Origin: an uncultured Pelagibacteraceae bacterium
GTDB taxonomy: Bacteria; Pseudomonadota; Alphaproteobacteria; Pelagibacterales; Pelagibacteraceae
Assembly (NCBI GenBank): GCA_902615975.1
Contig: CACMRC010000006.1
Span: 1 to 64,000, forward strand
Direction of reading: 5' to 3'
DNA length: 64,000 nucleotides
The notes below the pieces were generated by a model. The model searched no databases, had not been told where the DNA came from, and saw nothing but the letters and a program-made list of their open reading frames with translations. Position numbers and translations under genes: made by a program. Shown one piece after another: positions 57,557 through 64,000 of the stretch (within the stretch, counting starts at the first letter, position 1; every line of letters starts with the position of its first letter).

Positions 57557-58486
57557 ATGAAACATTTCATTAATTTAAAAGATATACCTGCAAGAGATCT
57601 AAGAAAGATCATTATTGATGCCAAGAAAAGAAAAAGTTTAAGAAAAGAACTTAGTACATTAGAAATTGATAAGGGCGCACCCTTAAAAGGAAAATTATTA
57701 ATTCAAATGTTTGAAAAATCTAGTTTGCGAACAAGATTAAGCTTTTATTTAGCTATCAAACAATTAGGTGGCGGTACCTTGACTTTAAGATCTAACGAAC
57801 TTCATTTGGGTCAAGGTGGAGAGAGTATTGCTGATACAGCTAAAATTCTTTCGACCTATGGTGATGGATTTATGCTTAGAACAGATAGTGATAAAAAGGT
57901 CGAAAATTTTGAAAAATATTTATCAATACCCATCATCAATGGTTTAAGTCCTTCATCTCATCCAACACAGGTTTTATCAGATGTATTTACTGTTGAGGAA
58001 ATAATGAGGAAATCTATTTCTAATTTAAATATTTGCTGGATTGGTGACACCAATAATGTTTTAGATAGTTTAATAGCTGCATCAGTAAAATTTTCTTTCA
58101 AGCTAAGTATTGGTTGTCCAAAAAAATTTGAACCAGGAAAAGAAGTTAGAGCTTGGGTCAAAAAAAATAATAAGGAAATTTATATTTATAATGATGCGAA
58201 AAAAGCAGTTTCTGGTGCAGACGTAATTTTTTCTGACAAAGTTATTTCTTTAAATGACAAAGTTAACAAGAAAAAAAAAATAAAAGCGTTTAAAAATTTT
58301 AAAATTGATAAAAAATTAATGAGTTATGCAAAAAAAAGTTGCATTTTTTTACATTGTTTGCCCAGAGGAGATGAGGTGAGTGATGAAGTTTTCTTAGGTA
58401 AAAAATCTCACGTATGGCAACAAGCACTCAACAGAGTTCACGTACAAAAAAGTATTTTATTATATTGTTTTGGAAAATTAAGGTAG
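57557..58486 (+). CDS. argF: Ornithine carbamoyltransferase
   Basis: Joins carbamoyl phosphate and ornithine to citrulline. 309 residues. The carbamoyl-phosphate loop reads KSSLRTRLSF (usually STRT, here SLRT). HLGQGGESIADTAKILSTYGDG, GLSPSSHPTQVLSDVFTV and the ornithine segment LHCLPRGDEVSDEVF follow. The change of STRT to SLRT is a small deviation from most OTCs. It overlaps the 3' end of the cytochrome c gene by 9 bp. Confidence 0.95.
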   Translation: MKHFINLKDIPARDLRKIIIDAKKRKSLRKELSTLEIDKGAPLKGKLLIQMFEKSSLRTRLSFYLAIKQLGGGTLTLRSNELHLGQGGESIADTAKILSTYGDGFMLRTDSDKKVENFEKYLSIPIINGLSPSSHPTQVLSDVFTVEEIMRKSISNLNICWIGDTNNVLDSLIAASVKFSFKLSIGCPKKFEPGKEVRAWVKKNNKEIYIYNDAKKAVSGADVIFSDKVISLNDKVNKKKKIKAFKNFKIDKKLMSYAKKSCIFLHCLPRGDEVSDEVFLGKKSHVWQQALNRVHVQKSILLYCFGKLR

Positions 58487-59017
58487 TGGCAAAGGGCTAT
58501 CTGAATTCTCATTTAGATATTTTATAACAGAAGCTCTATCTTTTTCTTTTCTAAGACCTGCATATGCCATCTTTGTTCCCTTTATCCATTTAGCAGGTTT
58601 AATTAAAAATCCATTCAGTTCTTCAAAAGTCCAATTCTTATCATATGTAGCTAGCGCTTTAGAATATTTATAATCTTCAACCGCTCCAACTTTTCTTCCT
58701 ACAACATTATACAGCGCTGGACCTATAGCATTCTTTCCTCCTTTAACAATCGAATGACAAGCTGCACATTTTTTAAAAACTTTTTCACCGTGAGCAATAT
58801 CTCCCATTGCCATTAATGCTGATATGTCAATTTTATCTGACGTAGTGCTTGAGCTGGTTGTGGATACAGTGGTGGCACTTTCTACTTCAACTGAATAACC
58901 AGGTGTTTCAGGTTTCTCTACATGGAATATAACATCAGATAATTTTCCAATACCGATAACAAGTAGGGCAACCATTAAGACTGCAGCAACTATTTTATTT
59001 ATTTCGAAAGAATCCAT
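58478..59017 (-). CDS. Membrane-anchored cytochrome c (CycM-like c552)
   Basis: 179 residues: an uncleaved-looking N-terminal transmembrane anchor (about 8-29), a Ser/Thr/Val-rich linker (about 42-63), then a class I cytochrome c domain with the haem site CAACH, GPALYNVVGRKVG, and the distal methionine in WIKGTKMAYAG. It likely carries electrons from complex III to the terminal oxidase in the periplasm. The cycM-kdsB-pheA neighbourhood is conserved in alphaproteobacteria. Confidence 0.93.
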   Translation of the reverse strand: MDSFEINKIVAAVLMVALLVIGIGKLSDVIFHVEKPETPGYSVEVESATTVSTTSSSTTSDKIDISALMAMGDIAHGEKVFKKCAACHSIVKGGKNAIGPALYNVVGRKVGAVEDYKYSKALATYDKNWTFEELNGFLIKPAKWIKGTKMAYAGLRKEKDRASVIKYLNENSDSPLPLP

Positions 59018-59085
59018 TTTTCTAAATTTTGTAGTGAACGTATAACACGATAAATTAAAAAAAAGCTAAAATTTAATGTATAAAT

Positions 59086-59115
59086 TTGCCTCTATAGTTG
59101 TTTAATGAGTATAAT
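59086..59115 (+). promoter_or_regulatory. Candidate promoter for kdsB-pheA
   Basis: TTGCCT (59086-59091), 18-bp spacer, TATAAT (59110-59115). The kdsB ATG is 13 nt after the -10 box, so the leader would be about 7 nt, too short for a normal Shine-Dalgarno site. Confidence 0.5.
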
Positions 59116-59128
59116 AATTTAAAATATA

Positions 59129-59860
59129 ATGAAAACTTTAATAATTATACCATCTAGAATGTCCGCTACTAGGCTGCCTGGTAAACCTTTACTAAAAATA
59201 AATGGTTTATCAATTATTTCACATGTATCTAAAAAAGCTGAGGAGGCCAATATTGGAGATGTGATTGTAGCTACAGAGGACCAGGAAATTATTGACGATG
59301 TAAGAACTAATGGTTTCAATGCTATTTTAACTAGCAATAAACATAAAACAGGTACAGATAGAATTTATGAGGCACTAAAAAAATCAAATATTAGAGATGT
59401 TGATTTTATTATGAATTTACAAGGTGATGAACCAGCAATCGACATTCATGATATAAAAAGTTTGAATGACAAAATGGTAAAAAATAATTCTAATTTAGGA
59501 ACTCTAGCAGCAAAAATAAAAGATAGTAAAAACCTTAATAATGAAAATATTGTTAAGGTCATCACTGAAAACAGGCTAGAAGTAGGTCATTTTCCAAAGG
59601 CAGTATCCTTTTCAAGAAAAGCTGAGCAGGTAGAAAATATTTATCACCATATTGGAATTTATTGTTATTCAAGAGATTGTCTTGAAAAATTTGTTCACTT
59701 AGATCAATCCAAAAATGAAATAGAAAATCGACTAGAGCAATTAAGAGCATTAGATAATAATATTGATATCAATGTTTCACTTGCTATGTCATCTTCAATA
59801 GGAGTAGATACTGAAGAAGATTATCTAGCCTTAAAAAAAATAATGGAATATAAGAATTGA
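59129..59860 (+). CDS. kdsB: 3-deoxy-manno-octulosonate cytidylyltransferase
   Basis: Activates KDO as CMP-KDO for lipopolysaccharide. 243 residues. N-terminal nucleotide-binding IIPSRMSATRLPGKPLLKI, HKTGTDRIYEA, MNLQGDEPAIDI and HHIGIYCYSRDCLEKF all match. Its stop overlaps the pheA start by one base (TGATG). kdsD is at 53.1 kb. Confidence 0.97.
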   Translation: MKTLIIIPSRMSATRLPGKPLLKINGLSIISHVSKKAEEANIGDVIVATEDQEIIDDVRTNGFNAILTSNKHKTGTDRIYEALKKSNIRDVDFIMNLQGDEPAIDIHDIKSLNDKMVKNNSNLGTLAAKIKDSKNLNNENIVKVITENRLEVGHFPKAVSFSRKAEQVENIYHHIGIYCYSRDCLEKFVHLDQSKNEIENRLEQLRALDNNIDINVSLAMSSSIGVDTEEDYLALKKIMEYKN

Positions 59861-60693
59861 TGACTAAAATTTATTTTCAAGGAACCTTTGGTGCATATTC
59901 TCATTTAGCAGCTATTTCAATTGATCCTAAAGCTGAGATTTTGCCATGTAAAACTTTTGATGAGTGTTTTAACAAAGCATCCGAAGAGCCAGATAGCAGA
60001 ATTATAATTCCAGAATCAAACAGAATTACTGGTAATATTGGAATTGAATATTTAATATTTAAACATAGGCTAAATATTTATAAAGAGCATTTTCAAAAAA
60101 TTGAACACAACTTATTAGGACAACCTGGAGCCAAATTAAAAGATATCAAAGAAGTATACTCACATGCTCAAGGATTGTCTCAGTGTTCAAAATTTATAAA
60201 AGAAAATAATTTAGCAGAACATATCAGAGCAGATACTGCTGGATCTGCTGAAATGATTTCTAAAACAAAAGATATCAAACAATCTGCGATAGCATCTTCT
60301 TTAAGTGCTGAAATTTATGGCTTAGAAGTAATTAAAAAAAATATAGAAAATGAAAGCGGAAATTTGACAAGATTTTTGGTTATGGGAAAAAATATTTCTC
60401 AACCAGAATTTAAAGACAAAACTTACATAACCTCTTTTTTATTTAAATTGAAAAGTAAGCCAGCTGCCCTCTATCAATCACTAGGAGGTTTTGCTATTAA
60501 TGGTGTAAATTTAACTAAACTACAAAGTTATCCAGAAAAAAATAGTTTCGATTCTTATTTTTTCTTATGTGATCTAGATGGACATATTGAAGACTCAAAA
60601 GTTCAAAAATCTCTTGAAGAGCTTGGCCTACATTGTGAGGATTTTCACGTTCTAGGTGTTTTTGAAGCTGATAGTTTGAGACAAAATAAATAA
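59860..60693 (+). CDS. pheA: Prephenate dehydratase
   Basis: Makes phenylpyruvate for phenylalanine. 277 residues from the ATG at 59860; a TTG one codon earlier is rejected. The catalytic domain has YFQGTFGAYSHLAA, IPESNRITGNI (usually PxENSxxG, here ESNRITG), EVYSHAQGLSQC and ESGNLTRFLVMG. The C-terminal ACT domain has SKPAALYQSLGGFAINGVNLTKLQSYP, the phenylalanine-binding ESRP-like site being altered to LQSYP. It lacks the chorismate mutase domain of the E. coli enzyme. Confidence 0.94.
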   Translation: MTKIYFQGTFGAYSHLAAISIDPKAEILPCKTFDECFNKASEEPDSRIIIPESNRITGNIGIEYLIFKHRLNIYKEHFQKIEHNLLGQPGAKLKDIKEVYSHAQGLSQCSKFIKENNLAEHIRADTAGSAEMISKTKDIKQSAIASSLSAEIYGLEVIKKNIENESGNLTRFLVMGKNISQPEFKDKTYITSFLFKLKSKPAALYQSLGGFAINGVNLTKLQSYPEKNSFDSYFFLCDLDGHIEDSKVQKSLEELGLHCEDFHVLGVFEADSLRQNK

Positions 60694-60703
60694 GAATCTT
60701 TTC

Positions 60704-60733
60704 TTGTCGATTAGAAATTTTAACTGCTATAAT
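60704..60733 (+). promoter_or_regulatory. Promoter of ffs-dnaX
   Basis: TTGTCG (60704-60709), 18-bp spacer, and TATAAT (60728-60733) preceded by TGC, a full extended -10. Expected transcription start is at or next to 60740, the first base of the SRP RNA. It is the best promoter in the window. Confidence 0.75.
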
Positions 60734-60739
60734 AGATTT

Positions 60740-60823
60740 GGAGGCTAGAGGTGGATGCTGCTTGAACCCGACCAGATCTTAACGGAAGCAGTCGTAGAGA
60801 CAGTTATTCAGGTTCTAGTCTCC
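60740..60823 (+). ncRNA. ffs: Signal recognition particle RNA (4.5S type)
   Basis: A terminal stem pairs GGAGGCTAGA (60740-60749) with TCTAGTCTCC (60814-60823). The SRP core ACCAGATC (60771-60778) ... GGAAGCAG (60784-60791) aligns base for base with the E. coli AGGTCCGGAAGGAAGCAG hairpin. The tetraloop is UAAC (60780-60783), fitting the URRC alternative to the usual GGAA. It binds Ffh for membrane protein targeting. It is expressed from an extended -10 promoter and ends 10 nt before the dnaX ATG, with no terminator between. Confidence 0.93.
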
Positions 60824-60833
60824 TTATAGATAT

Positions 60834-62489
60834 ATGAATAATAACTCAAAAGTATTAGCGCTTAAATATAGACCACAAACTTTTGATGATCTTATTGGTC
60901 AAGAGGTTGTTGCTGAAACTATTACTAATTCTATTAAAGCTGACAAAATACCTAATGCATATTTGTTCACTGGAATAAGGGGAATAGGAAAAACGACAAC
61001 AGCACGAATAGTTGCAAAAGCACTTAATTGTTCAAATGGTATCGATAATTTATGTAAAGAAAATTTTTGTGAAAGCTGTAAATCTATAAGTGAGTCTAGT
61101 CATATAGATGTGCTTGAAATGGATGCAGCAAGCAAAACAGGTGTAGACGATGTAAGAGATTTAATCGAATTTTCAAGATACGGGCCGACCTCGGCTAAAT
61201 ATAAAATTTTCATTATTGATGAAGTTCATATGTTAAGCAAACAAGCATTTAATGCTTTATTAAAAACTTTAGAGGAACCACCAGAATATCTAAAATTTAT
61301 TTTTGCAACTACAGAAATTAAAAAAATTCCAATTACAGTCGTATCTAGATGTCAAAGATTTGATCTATCTAGAATTAAATCCTCAGAATTATTGGAGTTT
61401 ATTAAAAAAATTAAGGATAAGGAAAATGGAAAAATAAGCGACGATGCTTTAAAGCTTATAGTAAAAATTTCTGAGGGCTCTGTTAGAGATTCTTTATCGT
61501 TGCTCGATAGAGCACTATTAAGTTTGGATGAAGGAAAAGTATTAGATTTAAATTCAGCTCAGAAAATTTTTGGATATTTTGATAAATCTCAATTAATCGA
61601 TTTGTTCGAGTTAATTTTAAAAGGTGAAGAAACAAAAGTAATAAGTATTTATAGAAAAATTTATGATCAGGGTGTTGAACCAAAGGTTTTTATTAATGAT
61701 TTCTTAGAGTTACTTTACTACTTTAAAAATATTAATTCTTTAACTTTAGAAAGTACAAACTTTTCATTAAATGATGAAGAATTTTCTAAAATTAAAAATT
61801 TATCAAATCAAATAGACTCAGAAGTATTAATATTATTTTGGCAATTTGCCATCTCTTCTCTCGAAGAGATAGACATAGTTTCTAATCAACACCTTTCAAT
61901 TGAGATGTTCTTAATAAGACTAATGCATTTAAGTTCTGTAAAATCTGAAAATAAAATTGAAAATGTTGAGGCTAACTTTAAGAGTGAAAATTTTGTAAAG
62001 AATACAGAAACTGAATTAACTTCTAAAACGATAAATCAAATTAAGAATGTTGCACAGGAAGAAAAAATCAAACCAGAAGTTCAGACAGAAATTAAAGCAG
62101 AAATTAAAACTAATATAAATGCATTTGAGGATTTAATTGAAATTTGTTCAAAAAAAAAAGAGATCAAACTTAAATACGAGTTAGAAAAAAATGTTAACCT
62201 TGTAAAATTTGAACAAAATAGAATTGAAATATCTTTTAATGAAAGTTTAGATAAAGATTTTGTAAAAGATTTATCATCAAAGCTTTTTGAATGGACCGGT
62301 GAAAGATGGATTATTACGTTTAGTAAATTAAAAGGACAAATGTCAGTAAAAGATAAAGAAAAAAATGTAAAAAAACAGTTAATGGATGAAATGAAAAATT
62401 CAGAAATATTTAAAAGTGTGATTGATAAATTTCCTGATGCCGAATTAATAGATGTAAATTCAAACAAAGATGGAGTTGATAATGACTGA
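60834..62489 (+). CDS. dnaX: DNA polymerase III subunits gamma/tau
   Basis: Clamp-loader ATPase of the replicase. 551 residues. AAA+ domain: KYRPQTFDDLIGQ, Walker A GIRGIGKTTTARI, four-cysteine zinc site (C63, C72, C75, C78 in the region CSNGIDNLCKENFCESC), IDEVHMLSKQAFNALLKTLEEPP, SRCQRFDL, then collar and tau-type C-terminal region. An A10 tract at codons 440-442 is followed in the -1 frame by a stop five codons later, which would yield a gamma-like product. It starts 10 nt after ffs with no clear Shine-Dalgarno site and overlaps ybaB by 8 bp. Confidence 0.95.
   Translation: MNNNSKVLALKYRPQTFDDLIGQEVVAETITNSIKADKIPNAYLFTGIRGIGKTTTARIVAKALNCSNGIDNLCKENFCESCKSISESSHIDVLEMDAASKTGVDDVRDLIEFSRYGPTSAKYKIFIIDEVHMLSKQAFNALLKTLEEPPEYLKFIFATTEIKKIPITVVSRCQRFDLSRIKSSELLEFIKKIKDKENGKISDDALKLIVKISEGSVRDSLSLLDRALLSLDEGKVLDLNSAQKIFGYFDKSQLIDLFELILKGEETKVISIYRKIYDQGVEPKVFINDFLELLYYFKNINSLTLESTNFSLNDEEFSKIKNLSNQIDSEVLILFWQFAISSLEEIDIVSNQHLSIEMFLIRLMHLSSVKSENKIENVEANFKSENFVKNTETELTSKTINQIKNVAQEEKIKPEVQTEIKAEIKTNINAFEDLIEICSKKKEIKLKYELEKNVNLVKFEQNRIEISFNESLDKDFVKDLSSKLFEWTGERWIITFSKLKGQMSVKDKEKNVKKQLMDEMKNSEIFKSVIDKFPDAELIDVNSNKDGVDND
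62150..62159 (+). promoter_or_regulatory. A10 slippery tract in dnaX
   Basis: Ten adenines covering the last base of TCA and codons AAA AAA AAA (residues 440-442). A -1 shift reads AGA GAT CAA ACT TAA, ending at residue 446; a +1 shift also meets TAG within eight codons. This resembles the site that makes gamma from dnaX in E. coli (ribosomal shift) or Thermus (transcript slippage). Poly-A runs of 9-10 occur elsewhere in this AT-rich window, so function is inferred. Confidence 0.4.
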
Positions 62490-62799
62490 TTTTAGTAAAA
62501 TTTTAGATAAAGCAAAAGAACTTGAGGCAAAAATGAAAGAAAGCCAACAAAAGATTAAGGAAATTAGAGTTGAAGGAGTTTCGGGTTCAAATTCTGTAAA
62601 GATAACTTTGGATGGAGAGGGAGAGATGCAAACAATAAAGTTATCTGATGAAATTATGAAAGAGGACAAAACCATAATTGAAGATTTAATTGTTGCAGCA
62701 CATAATAGTGCTAAATCTCAACTTAAATCAAAAACAACTGAGGAAATTTCAAAAGCAACTGGAGGTTTTGGAATTCCTGGTTTTAAATGGCCTTTATAA
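62482..62799 (+). CDS. ybaB: YbaB/EbfC family nucleoid-associated protein
   Basis: 105 residues from the ATG at 62482, which lies in the last codons of dnaX (8-bp overlap). Signature: MTDFSKILDKAKELEAKMKESQQKI, a central beta region with VEGVSGSNSVKITLDGEGEM, and a C-terminal GGFGIPGF. The dimer binds DNA with modest specificity. The dnaX-ybaB-recR order is conserved across bacteria. Confidence 0.95.
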   Translation: MTDFSKILDKAKELEAKMKESQQKIKEIRVEGVSGSNSVKITLDGEGEMQTIKLSDEIMKEDKTIIEDLIVAAHNSAKSQLKSKTTEEISKATGGFGIPGFKWPL

Positions 62800-62802
62800 T
62801 AG

Positions 62803-63414
62803 ATGCAAAACATCAGTGAGATAGAAGAATTAATTAAATTAATTTCAAAACTTCCAGGTTTAGGTCCCAAATCAGCAAAAAGAATTGTTTTAAAATTAAT
62901 AAATAATCGTGACGAACTTGTAAAACCTATGGCAAATACATTGGCGCAAGTTTATAAAAATGTAGTTAGATGCAATTCATGTGGTGCATTAAAGTCAAAT
63001 TCAAATGGATGCCTAAATTGTGAGAACACAAAAGAAAAATATAATAAAATTTGTGTAGTAGAGGATATTGCAGACCAATGGTCGATTGAAAATTCAAATA
63101 TATTTCAGGGCTATTTTCATATTTTAGGAGGCACAATTTCTTCAGTTGGCCAAAGAAAAGAAGATTTGTTGATTAACTCATTAGTTGAAAGAGTTAATAG
63201 AGATAAAATTGAAGAGGTAATTCTTGCAACTAGTGCAACTGTAGAAGGTCAAACAACTGCATATTATATTCAAGATAGTCTAAAAAATTTAGATGTTAAA
63301 ATTACTAAATTAGCACAAGGATTACCTGTAGGTGGAGAAATTGAAAGTTTAGATGATGGAACTTTATTTTCTGCTTTTAAAAATAGGTCTAATTTGGTTT
63401 CGAACTCAGATTAG
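62803..63414 (+). CDS. recR: Recombination protein RecR
   Basis: 203 residues, RecFOR pathway. Helix-hairpin-helix near [16 protein letters not shown], a four-cysteine zinc finger [17 protein letters not shown], and the TOPRIM region with [25 protein letters not shown] and [19 protein letters not shown]. It helps load RecA on gapped DNA. It starts 3 nt after ybaB and its 3' end overlaps the malate synthase gene by 26 bp. Confidence 0.97.
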   Translation: MQNISEIEELIKLISKLPGLGPKSAKRIVLKLINNRDELVKPMANTLAQVYKNVVRCNSCGALKSNSNGCLNCENTKEKYNKICVVEDIADQWSIENSNIFQGYFHILGGTISSVGQRKEDLLINSLVERVNRDKIEEVILATSATVEGQTTAYYIQDSLKNLDVKITKLAQGLPVGGEIESLDDGTLFSAFKNRSNLVSNSD

Positions 63415-64000
63415 ATTTTTTTTTCAATCTATTTAAATGAAGTAATGGTTCAGTATAACCTGAAGGTTGTTCTTTACCCTTAAACACTAAATCACACGCA
63501 GTTTGAAATGCTATAGAGTTTTCGTAATCACTGCTCATTTTAACATATAGTGGATCATTTTTATTCTGGTCGTCTACTATTTTTGCCATCTCTTTCATTA
63601 TTTCAGTTACTTGTATTTTGGTTGTAATACCATGATGTATCCAGTTTGCTATATGCTGAGATGAAATTCTAAGAGTGGCTCTGTCTTCCATCAAACCTAT
63701 GTTGTTAATATCTGGTACTTTAGAACAACCTACACCCTGATCGACCCATCTCACAACATACCCTAATAAAGTTTGTGCAGAATTGGAAATTTCTTTATTT
63801 ATATCTTCTACAGACCAATTAGGTCTATCTGCTATTGGGATGGTTAATAGATCATCAAGCTTAGCTGGTTCTCTATCAATTAATTTTTTTTGTTCATTAA
63901 AAATATTTATTTCATGATAATGTAAAGCATGTAATGCAGCTGCTGTTGGAGAAGGAACCCATGCACAGTTTGCACCTGCTTTTAAGTGTCCTGTTTTTTG
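63389..64000 (-). CDS. glcB: Malate synthase G, C-terminal part (runs off window end)
   Basis: The minus-strand frame stays open to base 64000, so only the last 203 residues are visible. They contain [80 protein letters not shown] and [11 protein letters not shown], all close to malate synthase G. The enzyme condenses glyoxylate with acetyl-CoA. In SAR11 the gene is reported to be controlled by a glycine riboswitch in its leader, which would lie outside this window. It converges on recR with a 26-bp overlap. Confidence 0.95.
   Translation of the reverse strand, partial: QKTGHLKAGANCAWVPSPTAAALHALHYHEINIFNEQKKLIDREPAKLDDLLTIPIADRPNWSVEDINKEISNSAQTLLGYVVRWVDQGVGCSKVPDINNIGLMEDRATLRISSQHIANWIHHGITTKIQVTEIMKEMAKIVDDQNKNDPLYVKMSSDYENSIAFQTACDLVFKGKEQPSGYTEPLLHLNRLKKKSNLSSKPN

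Noticed and set aside
62081..62467. 128-codon minus-strand ORF in the dnaX tail
   Set aside because: Lies opposite the Lys/Glu-rich tau tail; the Ser/Phe/Ile-rich composition is what that reverse complement would produce.
63389..64000. Glycine riboswitch controlling malate synthase
   Set aside because: Reported for SAR11 malate synthase, but the gene's 5' end lies beyond base 64000, so it cannot be seen here.

Overview
The window is a gene-packed, very AT-rich chromosomal segment from a streamlined alphaproteobacterium, most likely a SAR11 / Pelagibacterales (Candidatus Pelagibacter-like) marine bacterium. The taxonomic call rests on three things seen here. The gene order is alphaproteobacterial: cobT-cobS-dnaJ-like next to bolA, gcrA-argD-argF, cytochrome c-kdsB-pheA, ffs-dnaX-ybaB-recR, and trpF-trpB-trpA-accD-folC. 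The family set is also alphaproteobacterial: GcrA, RegB, a DUF2948-like protein, and HisRS with a tRNA-His that lacks G-1. Third, intergenic space is extremely short, with overlapping stops and starts almost everywhere. There is no rRNA, prophage, insertion sequence or CRISPR array, and no broken gene. No stretch over about 300 bases lacks a gene.

Layout. Bases 1-9406 (+) carry the end of a glycosyltransferase and a translation block: thrS, infC, rpmI, rplT, pheS, pheT, lepA. tRNA-Ser(GGA) follows, then gyrB and a RegB-type redox sensor kinase (9.4-13.0 kb). Bases 13-16.2 kb (-) hold cobT, cobS and a J-domain protein, divergent from bolA. Then come aroB and aroK (-), and (+) two uncharacterised envelope genes, def, fmt and truA. 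A ten-gene minus-strand block (22.3-29.7 kb) runs rpmH-rnpA-yidD-yidC-argB-HAD-dapD-dapE-HDAC-SET. After a TVP38-like membrane protein and tRNA-Thr(GGT), a plus-strand block has dcd, murA, a DUF2948-like gene, hisD, infA, tRNA-Phe(GAA) and a cold shock gene. tRNA-His(GTG) is then followed almost immediately by hisS-hisZ-hisG.

From 38.7 to 42.3 kb is a small nuclease cassette (rmuC, a RecB/MGME1-like nuclease, an exonuclease I homologue) and a thioredoxin. The minus strand from 54.7 back to 42.3 kb is one unbroken 14-gene series: rnd, kdsD, lptC, lptB, aroA, cmk, rpsA, ihfB, pyrF, trpF, trpB, trpA, accD, folC. The remainder has an NDUFA9-like protein, gcrA, argD-argF, a membrane-anchored cytochrome c, kdsB-pheA, the SRP RNA gene (ffs) leading into dnaX-ybaB-recR, and the C-terminal part of malate synthase G running off the window end.

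Functionally this is core metabolism: translation, replication and repair, and synthesis of aromatic amino acids, histidine, arginine, lysine and lipopolysaccharide precursors. The most interesting points are small-scale. Two structural RNAs (tRNA-His, SRP RNA) end 4 and 10 nt before the start codon of the next gene. dnaX has an A10 tract with an immediate -1 stop. A nuclease cassette sits where relatives often keep addAB. A CobS/CobT pair occurs without other cobalamin genes nearby. RegB keeps its redox cysteine at the diagnostic spacing. A SET-domain gene lies beside an HDAC-fold gene. All seven convergent protein-gene pairs overlap at their 3' ends.
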